From NCBI RefSeq assembly GCF_009856365.1, contig NZ_WMEX01000002.1:124001-188000 (forward strand): 64,000 nt of DNA, written 5' to 3'. Origin of the DNA: Vreelandella halophila. Its GTDB lineage: Bacteria > Pseudomonadota > Gammaproteobacteria > Pseudomonadales > Oleiphilaceae. This document shows positions 54,810 to 63,305 of the stretch, piece after piece. The translations under genes were made by a program, and so were the position numbers. Positions within the stretch are counted from its first letter, which is position 1. Each line of letters opens with the position of its first letter. Under the pieces are notes generated by a model. It saw only the letters and a list, made by a program, of their open reading frames with translations, did not search any database and had not been told where the DNA came from.

Positions 54810-55769
54810 ATGAGTGTGACCCTGGGTGTGGTCATGGATCCGATCGAACGGATCAGTTTCAAGAAGGACACCACGCTGGCATTGCTGCTGGCGGCCAGGC
54901 GCCGTGGCTGGGCGCTGCGCTACATGGAGCTCGACGACCTCTACGTGCGCGATGGTGCGGCCCGGGCCAGGACGCGCGAACTGGAGGTGTTTGACGATCC
55001 GCAGCACTGGCATGAGTTCGGCGAGACCCGGGATCAGGATCTGGGTGAGCTGGACGTCATCCTGATGCGCAAGGACCCGCCGGTGGACGACGCCTTCACC
55101 ATGGCCACCTGGATTCTGGAGATGGCGGAGGGCCAGGGCGCGTTGGTGCTCAACCCGCCGCATACATTACGTGATTGCAACGAGAAGCTGTTCGCGACGC
55201 GCTTTCCCCAGTGCATTCCGCCGCTGGTGGTCAGCCGGGATCCGGAGAAACTGCGTGAGTTCCACAGCGAACACGGCGACGTCATCATGAAGCCCATGGA
55301 CGGCATGGGCGGTAAGTCCATCTTCCGGGTGCGGCCGGACGACGAGAACCTCAGTGTGATCCTGGAAACCCTGACGGAGGAGGGCACGCGCACCGCCATG
55401 GCCCAGCGTTACCTGCCCGAGATCCGCGACGGCGACAAACGCATCCTGATGATTGACGGCGAACCTCTGCCATACTCCCTGGCGCGCATCCCGGGAGCGG
55501 GTGAGAGCCGGGGCAACCTGGCCGCAGGCGGGCGTGGCGAAGGCCGCGAACTCACCGACCGGGACCGCTGGATCTGTGAGCAGGTGGGCCCGGCCCTGAA
55601 GGCGCGGGGTCTGCTGTTCGTGGGCATTGATGTGATTGGCGACTACCTGACGGAAGTGAATGTGACCAGCCCCACCTGTGTGCGCGAGCTTGACCGGGCC
55701 TTTGACGACGACATCGGCGGACGCCTGATGGAGGCCATTGCAGTGCGCCTGGACAACCGGGCCGGCTGA
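54810..55769 (+). CDS. gshB: Glutathione synthetase
   Basis: This 319-residue ATP-grasp ligase joins gamma-glutamylcysteine and glycine. The N-terminal domain starts LGVVMDPIERISFKKDTTLA, then LMRKDPPVDDAF, and the ATP-grasp core MKPMDGMGGKSIFRV. The C-terminal TEVNVTSPTCVRELD closes the active site. The ATG at 54810 follows GGGAGG. It is divergent from pilG and followed after 8 bases by the tonB gene. Confidence 0.95.
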   Translation: MSVTLGVVMDPIERISFKKDTTLALLLAARRRGWALRYMELDDLYVRDGAARARTRELEVFDDPQHWHEFGETRDQDLGELDVILMRKDPPVDDAFTMATWILEMAEGQGALVLNPPHTLRDCNEKLFATRFPQCIPPLVVSRDPEKLREFHSEHGDVIMKPMDGMGGKSIFRVRPDDENLSVILETLTEEGTRTAMAQRYLPEIRDGDKRILMIDGEPLPYSLARIPGAGESRGNLAAGGRGEGRELTDRDRWICEQVGPALKARGLLFVGIDVIGDYLTEVNVTSPTCVRELDRAFDDDIGGRLMEAIAVRLDNRAG

Positions 55770-55777
55770 GGGCTGTT

Positions 55778-56647
55778 GTGGCGGAGGTAACGCATACGGA
55801 TCGCCTGGGGCTGACGCTCTTTGCAGCCCTGGTGTTTCACGGTGTACTGATCCTGGGGGTGGGGTTCGCGCCGGAAGACCCCTCGACCACGGATCACAGC
55901 ATGGACGTGACCCTGGCCACCCAGCCGAGCGCGGAGACGCCCGAGGACGCGGACTTCCTGGCGGAGGCGGCCCAGAAGGGCAGTGGTGATGCGGACTTCG
56001 TCCAGGAGGTTACGGCCACCGAGCCGGCGCCGCTGTCCGCCCCCGAAACCCGCCAGGCCGTGCCGCCGCGGCCCGAACCCCGCCCCGAGAGTGGCGGGAC
56101 CACCAGCCGTGTCACCACGCAGGCCGAATCCCGCCGCGAGGTGCCGGAGGACAGCGAGGAAGACCGGGAGGCCCCGGAGCGGGACAATCCCCATGAAACC
56201 CTCCGGGAACGCAGCCAGGACATCGCCAGCCTGGAGGCCCGGCTCAGCCAGCAGCAGAACCAGTACGCCAAACGCCCCCGTATCACACGGGTCACCGCCG
56301 TCTCCACGATGGAGGATGCCGGCGCCGCCTATGTGCGCAACTGGCAGCAGACCATTGAGCGCACGGGCAACCTCAACTACCCAGAGGAGGCGCGCAGGCG
56401 GGGGCTGCACGGCCAGGTGCGCATGCTGGTCGCCATCAACCGCGATGGCAGCCTGCGCGAGCTGGAGGTCCTGCAGTCCTCGGGGCACGCGGTTCTGGAT
56501 GACGCGGCCCGGCGCATCGTCCGCCAGGCGAGCCCGTTCGAGGCCTTCAGCGGACGCATGGCCGAAGAACAGGATGTGCTCGAGATCATCCGCACCTGGT
56601 CGTTCCAGCCCCGCGGTCTCAGCGGCAGCGCCCCGGATAGGGGATAA
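55778..56647 (+). CDS. tonB: TonB-like energy transducer (TonB3-type)
   Basis: This 289-residue protein has one N-terminal helix (LGLTLFAALVFHGVLILGVGF, with the TonB-type His at residue 21), a long proline/glutamate/arginine-rich periplasmic linker (60-185) and a C-terminal TonB domain (YPEEARRRGLHGQVRMLV, SSGHAVLDDAA). No ExbB/ExbD genes lie next to it. The position between gshB and algH is that of tonB3 in Pseudomonas, needed there for twitching motility. The start is GTG. Confidence 0.88.
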   Translation: MAEVTHTDRLGLTLFAALVFHGVLILGVGFAPEDPSTTDHSMDVTLATQPSAETPEDADFLAEAAQKGSGDADFVQEVTATEPAPLSAPETRQAVPPRPEPRPESGGTTSRVTTQAESRREVPEDSEEDREAPERDNPHETLRERSQDIASLEARLSQQQNQYAKRPRITRVTAVSTMEDAGAAYVRNWQQTIERTGNLNYPEEARRRGLHGQVRMLVAINRDGSLRELEVLQSSGHAVLDDAARRIVRQASPFEAFSGRMAEEQDVLEIIRTWSFQPRGLSGSAPDRG

Positions 56648-56688
56648 CCCCTCTTGTACGCACGCCGCAGGCAAGGAATACTGCGGCC

Positions 56689-57246
56689 ATGAGCACGCAG
56701 CCGGAATTCCTGACGAATCAGTTCCTCATCGCCACCCCTTACCTGGCGGATCCGCGCTTCGAGGGGTCGCTCACCTATATCTGTGAGCACAGTGATGAGG
56801 GGGCCATGGGCCTGACCATCAACCACCCGCTGGATCTCGACCTGGGGGATCTTCTGTCGCAGCTGTCGATGGAAGGCGAGCCTCCCCATGCGCCCGTCTA
56901 CCAGGGCGGCCCGGTCCAGCCCGAACGCGGCTTTGTCCTGCACCGGCCGGTGGGCCACTGGCAGAGCTCGCTGGCACTGACCGACACCCTGGCGCTGTCC
57001 ACCTCGCGGGACATTCTCAGTGCCATCGCCGTGGGCGAAGGGCCGGCGGACTTCCTGATGCTGCTGGGGTATGCCGGCTGGTCGCCGGGGCAGCTGGAGG
57101 AAGAACTGGCGGGGGATGCCTGGCTCACCTGCCCGGCGGACGAAACCATCCTGTTCGAGCGTGAACCGGGGCAGCGTCTCAACGCCGCCCTGGAGAAACT
57201 GGGCGTGAGCCCCGGCCACCTCAGTGGAGGCGTGGGGCATGCCTGA
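56689..57246 (+). CDS. algH: YqgE/AlgH family protein (UPF0301)
   Basis: This 185-residue protein is of the YqgE/AlgH family, starting with the signature LTNQFLIATPYLADPRFEGS, then EGAMGLTINHPLD and the GPADFLMLLGYAGW segment. It has no known enzymatic activity. Its 3' end overlaps the ruvX start by eight bases (ATGCCTGA), a long-conserved gene pair. Confidence 0.93.
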   Translation: MSTQPEFLTNQFLIATPYLADPRFEGSLTYICEHSDEGAMGLTINHPLDLDLGDLLSQLSMEGEPPHAPVYQGGPVQPERGFVLHRPVGHWQSSLALTDTLALSTSRDILSAIAVGEGPADFLMLLGYAGWSPGQLEEELAGDAWLTCPADETILFEREPGQRLNAALEKLGVSPGHLSGGVGHA

Positions 57247-57664
57247 GAGCCGGAGCCTGATGGCCTTCGATTTCGGTGAGAAGTGGATCGGTGTGGCGGT
57301 GGGGCAGGAGATGCTCGGGTACGGTTCCGGCAAGGCGCGGCTGAAGGCGCGGGACGGGATCCCGGACTGGAACCAGGTGGCGGAGCTGGTCGAGGACTGG
57401 CAGCCGGATCTGTTCCTGGTGGGGCTGCCGCTGAACATGGACGGCACCGAGACCTGGCTGTGCCATCTGGCCCGCAAGTTCGCACGACGGCTCGAAGGGC
57501 GCTATCATCGCCCCGCAACCATGGTGGACGAACGCCTGACCACCCATGAGGCCAAGCAGGAATCGCTGGCACAGGGCCGGGTGCCGGATCACGCGGATGA
57601 GGGCGTGGACCGGCGCGCGGCGGAGCTGATCCTCGAGACCTGGTGCGCCTCGGCCAGTGACTGA
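57239..57664 (+). CDS. ruvX: Holliday junction resolvase-like RuvX (YqgF)
   Basis: The 141-residue RNase H-fold protein has the first acidic residue in [14 protein letters not shown], then [12 protein letters not shown], the mid motif [10 protein letters not shown] and the C-terminal acid in [13 protein letters not shown]. It is linked to 16S rRNA 5'-end processing in E. coli. The ATG at 57239 (GGAGG upstream) is chosen over a frame open to 57224. Confidence 0.93.
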   Translation: MPESRSLMAFDFGEKWIGVAVGQEMLGYGSGKARLKARDGIPDWNQVAELVEDWQPDLFLVGLPLNMDGTETWLCHLARKFARRLEGRYHRPATMVDERLTTHEAKQESLAQGRVPDHADEGVDRRAAELILETWCASASD

Positions 57665-57678
57665 CTACAGGAGCCTCC

Positions 57679-58182
57679 GTGCAGGATATTGAACAGCTTC
57701 TGGACCGGATGACCGACGACCTGCGCGAGCACATCAATGCGCGGGGTCTTTCCAGCCTGTGCCCCGTGGGCATCCGCACCGGCGGTGTCTGGGTCGCGCA
57801 GGCGCTGCGCGAACGCCTTGGCATCCAGGCCGAATGCGGCGAACTGGACATTACCTTCTACCGGGACGACTTCAGCCGCATCGGGCTTCACCCCCGGGTC
57901 AGCCCCTCGCGGCTGCCGTTCGAGACCGAGGGCCAGCACCTGCTGCTGGTGGACGACGTCATCATGAGCGGTCGTACGATCCGCGCCGCCATGAATGAAC
58001 TCTTCGACTACGGGCGTCCTGAGTCGATTACCCTGGCCGCGCTGGTCGACCTGGGTCGGCGTGAGCTGCCGATCCAGCCCGACGTGACCGGCACCCATGA
58101 GACCCTGGGCCCGCGCCAGCGCATCAAGCTCCGGGGGCCGGAGAGTCTGGAACTGGCGGTGGAGGAGGTGCCCGATGCCTGA
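57679..58182 (+). CDS. pyrR: PyrR bifunctional protein (uracil phosphoribosyltransferase / regulator)
   Basis: A 167-residue phosphoribosyltransferase fold with the PRPP loop [17 protein letters not shown] and the PyrR-specific [12 protein letters not shown]. In Bacillus PyrR regulates pyr mRNA by attenuation; no attenuator hairpin is evident upstream here, and in pseudomonads the protein may act mainly as an enzyme. The start is GTG after AGGAG. It overlaps pyrB by eight bases. Confidence 0.92.
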   Translation: MQDIEQLLDRMTDDLREHINARGLSSLCPVGIRTGGVWVAQALRERLGIQAECGELDITFYRDDFSRIGLHPRVSPSRLPFETEGQHLLLVDDVIMSGRTIRAAMNELFDYGRPESITLAALVDLGRRELPIQPDVTGTHETLGPRQRIKLRGPESLELAVEEVPDA

Positions 58183-59182
58183 GACCAGCCGCGATCTCCA
58201 GCTGACCGCCGATGGCGAGCTGCGCCACTTTCTCGCGATTGAAGGACTGGACCAGGCTCTGCTCACACGCATTCTGGACACCGCCGATTCCTTTATCGAA
58301 GTGGGTGAGCGCACCATCAAGAAGGTACCGCTTCTGCGCGGTCGCACCGTGGTAAATCTCTTTTTCGAGCCCAGCACCCGCACCCGCAGCACCTTCGAAC
58401 TGGCCGCCAAGCGTCTCTCGGCGGATGTGCTGAACCTCGACATCGGTACTTCCGCGACCTCCAAGGGCGAATCCCTCTCGGACACCCTGCTCAACCTGCG
58501 CGCCATGGCCAGCGACATGTTCGTGATGCGCCACTCCCAGAGCGGGGCGCCGCATTTCGTGGCCCAGTCCGTCACGCCGGATGTGGCCATCATCAACGCC
58601 GGCGACGGGCGTCATGAACACCCCACCCAGGCCATGCTCGATATGCTGACCATCCGCCAGCACATGAAGACCTTCAGAGGTCTGCGGGTGGCCATCGTCG
58701 GCGATGTCCAGCACTCGCGGGTGGCGCGCTCCCAGATCCGGGCACTGAACACCCTGGGCGTGGACGAGGTCCGGCTGATCGCGCCGGACACACTGCTGCC
58801 CCATGAGCCCGAAGCTTTGGGCGCGCGGGTTTTCCACCGCATGGAGGAGGGGCTGCGCAACGTGGACGTAATCATCATGCTGCGGCTCCAGCACGAGCGT
58901 ATGGAGGGGGCACTGCTGCCGAGCGAGAGCGAGTTCTACCGCATGTACGGTCTGACCCGTGAGAAGCTGGCCTACGCCAACCCCGGCGCACTGGTGATGC
59001 ACCCGGGGCCGATCAACCGGGGCGTGGAGATTGAATCCGCCGTCGCGGACGGTCCCCAGTCCGTGATTCTGGGGCAGGTAACCAATGGCATCGCCGTACG
59101 CATGGCCGTGATGTCCATGTCCATGGGCGGCCAGCTCAATGAACGCCAGTCTGCAACCGGAGAGGGAGTGGCTTCAACGTGA
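58175..59182 (+). CDS. pyrB: Aspartate carbamoyltransferase catalytic chain
   Basis: The 335-residue PyrB makes carbamoyl-aspartate in pyrimidine synthesis. Motifs: [13 protein letters not shown] (carbamoyl phosphate site), then [22 protein letters not shown], and [11 protein letters not shown]. From the ATG at 58175 there is an N-terminal extension of ~20 residues compared with E. coli, which in Pseudomonas-type ATCases binds the regulatory nucleotide. It overlaps pyrR and the following gene. Confidence 0.95.
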   Translation: MPETSRDLQLTADGELRHFLAIEGLDQALLTRILDTADSFIEVGERTIKKVPLLRGRTVVNLFFEPSTRTRSTFELAAKRLSADVLNLDIGTSATSKGESLSDTLLNLRAMASDMFVMRHSQSGAPHFVAQSVTPDVAIINAGDGRHEHPTQAMLDMLTIRQHMKTFRGLRVAIVGDVQHSRVARSQIRALNTLGVDEVRLIAPDTLLPHEPEALGARVFHRMEEGLRNVDVIIMLRLQHERMEGALLPSESEFYRMYGLTREKLAYANPGALVMHPGPINRGVEIESAVADGPQSVILGQVTNGIAVRMAVMSMSMGGQLNERQSATGEGVAST

Positions 59183-60468
59183 AGTGGCGCGTCGATAATG
59201 TTCATCCGGTCATTGATGGCGAGCCGGCGGCGGAGGCCACCTCGGCACTGGTGGTCGATGGCCGCATCGCCGCACTCGGGGCGGGTCTTTCGGGCGAACG
59301 GGTGGAACGTGAGGTGGATGGGGCCGGCCAGTGGCTGCTGCCCGGGCTGATCGACCTCAACTGCCATCTGCCGGAGCCGGGCAGCGACCGTGGTGGCAGC
59401 ATCGAGAGTGAAACCCGGGCCGCCGCCCGTGGCGGCTTCACCACCGTCTGCACCACGCCGGATACCAGCCCGGTCAACGATTCCAGCGCCGTAACCCATC
59501 TGATCCGGGATGTGGCCGAACGCAACGGTCACACGCGGGTGCTGCCCGTGGGGGCGCTTACTCGGGGCCTGGAAGGCGAGCGGCTGAGCGACATGGCCGG
59601 GCTGACCCGTGCCGGGTGCGTGGCGCTGGGCAATGGCGGCCACGCCACCGCCAGCTCACGGGTGCTGCGCCGCTGCATGGCCTATGCCCATACCTTTGAC
59701 ATCCGGCTGTTCCTGCAGCCGGAGAACGCCTCGCTGGCCTCGGATGGCTGCGCCCATGACGGACTGGTGGCCGCCCGCATGGGGCTGCCCGGCATCCCCG
59801 AGGTGGCGGAAACCACCGCTGTGAACGAACTGCTGATGCTGGCGGAGGAGACCGGGGCGAACCTGCATATCGGGCCGCTCAGCTGTGCCCGCTCGGTGAC
59901 ACTGGTCCGTGCCGCCAAAGAGGCAGGGCACAGCGTCACCGCCGAGGTGGGTATCGCCCATCTGGTGGCGACGGAGGCGGCCATTGAGGGCTACAACGGT
60001 ACCTTCCACAGTCGTCCACCGCTGCGGACGGAGGCGGACCGGCGCGCCCTGCTCGAGGGCGTGGAAAGTGGCGTGATTGATGCCATCGTCAGCCAGCACC
60101 GGCCTTCGGATAAAGCCGCCAAACTCGCGCCGTTCCCGGAGACCCAGCCAGGGCTCTCCACAGTGGAATCCACGCTCTCGCTGGGGCTGGAGCGGGTGGC
60201 CGCCGGAGAACTCTCCCGCGGGGCTCTGCTGCGGGCGTTGACCAGTGGGCCGGCGCGGGTGCTGGGTCTGGACGCGCCGACCATTGCCGAGGACAGTGTC
60301 GCGGATCTTACCCTGGTGGCGCCGGAACAGCACTGGATGCCGGCCGTGGGGAGTCTGTATTCCGCGGGCCCGCACCTGCCGGTCATGGAACGGGAACTGC
60401 CCGGAGTGGTGATGTTGACGGCCGTTGATGGCCGCATCCGGCACGAGCATGAAGGAGACGGATCATGA
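59179..60468 (+). CDS. pyrX: Non-catalytic dihydroorotase homologue (PyrC', PyrX)
   Basis: This 429-residue amidohydrolase-fold protein is a dihydroorotase relative that has lost the metal site. The usual DxHxHLREPG reads [10 protein letters not shown], so one of the two metal histidines is Asn, and GLHIGPLSC replaces the normal HVAHVST. The LAH in EVGIAHL replaces PHH. In Pseudomonas such PyrC' forms an inactive scaffold that holds PyrB in a dodecameric ATCase. GTG 59179 overlaps the pyrB stop (GTGA). A catalytic dihydroorotase must be elsewhere. Confidence 0.9.
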   Translation: MKWRVDNVHPVIDGEPAAEATSALVVDGRIAALGAGLSGERVEREVDGAGQWLLPGLIDLNCHLPEPGSDRGGSIESETRAAARGGFTTVCTTPDTSPVNDSSAVTHLIRDVAERNGHTRVLPVGALTRGLEGERLSDMAGLTRAGCVALGNGGHATASSRVLRRCMAYAHTFDIRLFLQPENASLASDGCAHDGLVAARMGLPGIPEVAETTAVNELLMLAEETGANLHIGPLSCARSVTLVRAAKEAGHSVTAEVGIAHLVATEAAIEGYNGTFHSRPPLRTEADRRALLEGVESGVIDAIVSQHRPSDKAAKLAPFPETQPGLSTVESTLSLGLERVAAGELSRGALLRALTSGPARVLGLDAPTIAEDSVADLTLVAPEQHWMPAVGSLYSAGPHLPVMERELPGVVMLTAVDGRIRHEHEGDGS

Positions 60469-60635
60469 ACTGGCTCGCGATACTGCTGCTTGCCGTTATC
60501 GTCTGGCTGCTGTGGCGGATTGTCCGTAATACCGGGGATGCCCTGGATCGTCAGGCTGCTATGCAGACGGAGCTGACTTCCATTGAGCGGCGGCTGGCAC
60601 GGCTCGAGGCGGTAAAGGATGAGAACCCCGGGTGA
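60465..60635 (+). CDS. Small single-helix membrane protein
   Basis: This 56-residue protein starts at ATG 60465, overlapping the pyrX stop by four bases (ATGA), after GGAGACGG. It has one hydrophobic helix ([19 protein letters not shown]) and a short charged coiled coil (LTSIERRLARLEAVKDE). The arrangement predicts an inner-membrane anchor with a cytoplasmic tail. Function not recognised. A hairpin at its stop probably ends the pyr transcript. Confidence 0.7.
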   Translation: MNWLAILLLAVIVWLLWRIVRNTGDALDRQAAMQTELTSIERRLARLEAVKDENPG

Positions 60636-60656
60636 AACCCCGGGGTCCGGGTTTTA
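60625..60656 (+). terminator. Terminator after the pyr operon
   Basis: ACCCCGGG (60625-60632) pairs with CCCGGGGT (60639-60646) around TGAAAC, followed by CCGGGTTTT. Alternative pairing with the later CCGGGTTTT is also possible. It overlaps the end of the convergent hupB. Confidence 0.7.
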
Positions 60657-60926
60657 CTTGATGGCCTCGCGCAGAGGCTTGCCCGCCTTGAAGCCCACCG
60701 ACTTGCTTGCCGGAATCTGGATGGAGGCGCCCGTCTGCGGATTGCGTCCGGTGCGCGCACTGCGCTCACGCACGTTGAAGCTGCCGAAGCCCGGCAGGGT
60801 CACGCCTTCGTTCTTCGCCAAAGCCGCACTGATCTGATCCGTGAAGGCATTCAGTACTTCCTGAGCCTTGCTTTTTGAAAGGCCCGTTTCCTCGGCAACG
60901 GCTGCTGCCAGTTCCGGTTTGCGCAT
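60654..60926 (-). CDS. hupB: HU family nucleoid DNA-binding protein
   Basis: A 90-residue HU: the helical N-terminus (MRKPELAAAVAEETGLSKSK), the beta-arm with VTLPGFGSFNVRERSARTGRNPQTG, and the C-terminal helix SVGFKAGKPLREAIK. IHF subunits differ at the arm and start. It is monocistronic, with a strong promoter and AAGGAGAA before the ATG. Confidence 0.95.
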   Translation of the reverse strand: MRKPELAAAVAEETGLSKSKAQEVLNAFTDQISAALAKNEGVTLPGFGSFNVRERSARTGRNPQTGASIQIPASKSVGFKAGKPLREAIK

Positions 60927-60966
60927 AGCTGGTTCTCCTTTGGATGGTCGCGGTCGATACCGTTCA

Positions 60967-60994
60967 GATATAGCCCACCAGACTCCGCTGTCAA
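60967..60994 (-). promoter_or_regulatory. Promoter of hupB
   Basis: On the minus strand TTGACA (60994-60989), 16 bases, then TATATC (60972-60967). The -35 is perfect and the -10 good. The start codon is 40 bases downstream. Confidence 0.8.
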
Positions 60995-61177
60995 ACCCCG
61001 TAATGAATTTGGTCCCGACACCAGTGCAGCCGCATACCAGGCTTTGTGGTACTCATCTCACAAATTCGCCGAAGGGTCGCACATAATGCCGCCCTGGATT
61101 TGACACGCTTTCGGGGGGCGGCGAGGATTCGCTGCACACAACGGAACAACAAACACAAGAAAGGTTGAGGACCAACC

Positions 61178-62236
61178 ATGACCGTAATCCTCTCTGCCGT
61201 GGCCCGGCCCCGGTTCTGGGGGCGGGCCATTGTGCTTCTGGCACTGGTGGCCATGCTCGGCGGCTGTTCCATGATCCGCCATCACATGTACGCCACCAGT
61301 GGCAGCGTGATGCAGGGGCTCTCGAAGGAGCACACCACCCCCTACGTGCTGCAGCAGTCCGATGTGGGCATGTCCTGCGCCATGAGCGAGGCGACCACGC
61401 CACTGATGATGTCCTTCGGGCGCGTGACGGACGAGCCCAACCAGCTCGGCATCATGATGCACCTCTCTGCCGCCGGCTGCTCCGTGACCCGGGCGCGCGA
61501 ACTGGATCTTGAGTACGAGCGCCTGATGCGCGATCGCGATCCGGATGCCGCACAGGATGCCCGCTATGCCGCGAGCCGCCACTATCGTGAAGCCGCTATG
61601 CGTTTTCACGAGGCCTGGAAGAACATGAATGAACACTACGGCCGGGTGGGCAATGGCGAATGCCCCACGGAGCGGCTGGAAACGGAAACCGACCAGTTCA
61701 TGTTCCTGGCTGGGTTGGTCTCCGGCCTGCAGGCCATGCACACCCAGGTGCGTGCCGGGGAACAGCTGGGCATTCCCAACAACATTGGCTCGCGGGTAGC
61801 CCGTGCCTCCGAGTGCCTGGACGACGACCGCTGGTGGGGGGCACCGGGTGCCATGCAGGTGGCCGTCTGGGCCATGCTGCCCTCTGCCGCACCGGAAGAT
61901 GCAGAACCGTTCAAGCAGCTGAGGGAGGCCAGCCGGAAGGGTGAGAAAGCTGGTGTGCGGCTGGCCCATGTGTTCCATGCCGTGGCCGCCGAGAACGCGG
62001 GTGACCAGGCCATGGTGCGGGACGTGATCCGTCGCCATGCCGAGGCCAGGGAAGCCAAACCCGCCGCCGATGACTGGGTCATGATCGATGAAACGGCCAC
62101 ACGGCACATCCAGGCCCTGTCTGACCGTCTCTGGACCCGGGCCGAGGGCCACCGCACGCCCACCGGCCGGCTGGGCGAGTTCTGGGACGACCCGGAACCC
62201 GAATCCGAAACCATTGACCTGAATGAACTGATGTAA
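61178..62236 (+). CDS. TRAP transporter TatT component-like lipoprotein
   Basis: This 352-residue lipoprotein has a signal peptide with lipobox (AMLGGC, cysteine at residue 30) and an all-helical, tetratricopeptide-like body rich in A, R and E (SRHYREAAMRFHEAWKNMNE). These features and the next two genes fit the TatT family, proposed to act with TRAP transporters. Homology to classical TatT is inferred from pattern and context. The ATG at 61178 is the first in frame and follows GAGGACC. Confidence 0.7.
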   Translation: MTVILSAVARPRFWGRAIVLLALVAMLGGCSMIRHHMYATSGSVMQGLSKEHTTPYVLQQSDVGMSCAMSEATTPLMMSFGRVTDEPNQLGIMMHLSAAGCSVTRARELDLEYERLMRDRDPDAAQDARYAASRHYREAAMRFHEAWKNMNEHYGRVGNGECPTERLETETDQFMFLAGLVSGLQAMHTQVRAGEQLGIPNNIGSRVARASECLDDDRWWGAPGAMQVAVWAMLPSAAPEDAEPFKQLREASRKGEKAGVRLAHVFHAVAAENAGDQAMVRDVIRRHAEAREAKPAADDWVMIDETATRHIQALSDRLWTRAEGHRTPTGRLGEFWDDPEPESETIDLNELM

Positions 62237-62250
62237 CGGGCGCCGGAGGA

Positions 62251-63279
62251 ATGGACATGAAGACCCTGAAACGCACACTGATCAGCGCGCTGGTCGCCCT
62301 GACCCTTGGAACCGCGGTCAATGCCACGGCCCAGGAAGAAGAGGTGATCAAGCGCAGCTTCTGCGTGTTCGACCCGGTGGGCGCCAACGGCCCGCTGTTC
62401 GAGCTGATGCAGTCCGCCCGCCCCATGGCGCTGGAGCGCGGTGTGGAGCTGGACATGCGAGCCTACACCAGCGAGAAGATCGCCGCCGAGGAATTCCGCA
62501 ATGGTCAGTGCGACTCTGTGCTGCTGACCGGCACCATGGCCCGCGACTTCAACCGCTTCACCGGCTCGCTGGAGGCCATGGGGGCCATCCCCGGCGAGGA
62601 AGAGATGCGCATGCTGATGCAGGTGCTCAGTCAGGATAACGCGCGCCAGTACCTCCAGACCGAGAAGTACGAAGTGGTGGGGGTACTGCCGGCGGGTGCG
62701 GTCTACCTCTTCCTGGATGACCGCTCGATCGACACCGTGTCGGATCTCCAGGGCAAGCGCATCGCCACCCTGGACCACGACAAGGCCTCCATCACCATGG
62801 TCCGGCACGTGGGGGCCTCCGTGGTGGGCTCCAGCACCTCCAACTTTTCCGGGCGCTTCAATAATGGCAGCGTGGACGCCGCCTACGCTCCCGCCGTGGC
62901 CTACGAGCCCCTGGAGCTCTACAAGGGCCTGGGCGAGGACGGCGCCATCCTTGACTACACCCTGGCGCAGATGAACTTCCAGATCATCGTGCGGCGCGAT
63001 CGTTTTCCGGATGAGTACGTGAACCAGGTGCGCGACTACGCCTTCAGCCGGGTGGATCAGGCGTACGGGATCATTGAGGATGCCGAGTCCAAGGTGAAGG
63101 AGAAGTACTGGATGCGGCCGACGGAACAGGAGCGCCGGGAGTACAACGCCATGCTGCGCGAGGTGCGCCAGCAGCTTCGCGAGGAAGGCGAATTCGACGA
63201 GACGGCCCTGAAGCTGATGCGCGGCATCCGCTGCCGGGTGGAACCCTCACGTGCGGAATGCGCTCGCTCTGAGGGCTGA
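62251..63279 (+). CDS. Periplasmic solute-binding protein, DUF6091-like
   Basis: This 342-residue protein has a signal peptide (about residues 1-27, cut near NATA-QE). The body has a periplasmic binding protein-like pattern (VSDLQGKRIATLDHDKAS, a helix-start seen in TRAP/ABC solute receptors), but the N-terminus KRSFCVFDPVGANGPLFEL and the two cysteines in IRCRVEPSRAEC are unusual. It fits the DUF6091 proteins found with TRAP transporters. GGAGGA precedes the ATG. The ligand is unknown. Confidence 0.7.
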   Translation: MDMKTLKRTLISALVALTLGTAVNATAQEEEVIKRSFCVFDPVGANGPLFELMQSARPMALERGVELDMRAYTSEKIAAEEFRNGQCDSVLLTGTMARDFNRFTGSLEAMGAIPGEEEMRMLMQVLSQDNARQYLQTEKYEVVGVLPAGAVYLFLDDRSIDTVSDLQGKRIATLDHDKASITMVRHVGASVVGSSTSNFSGRFNNGSVDAAYAPAVAYEPLELYKGLGEDGAILDYTLAQMNFQIIVRRDRFPDEYVNQVRDYAFSRVDQAYGIIEDAESKVKEKYWMRPTEQERREYNAMLREVRQQLREEGEFDETALKLMRGIRCRVEPSRAECARSEG

Positions 63280-63305
63280 AGCCACCAACTGACCAGGGTT
63301 GTTGT

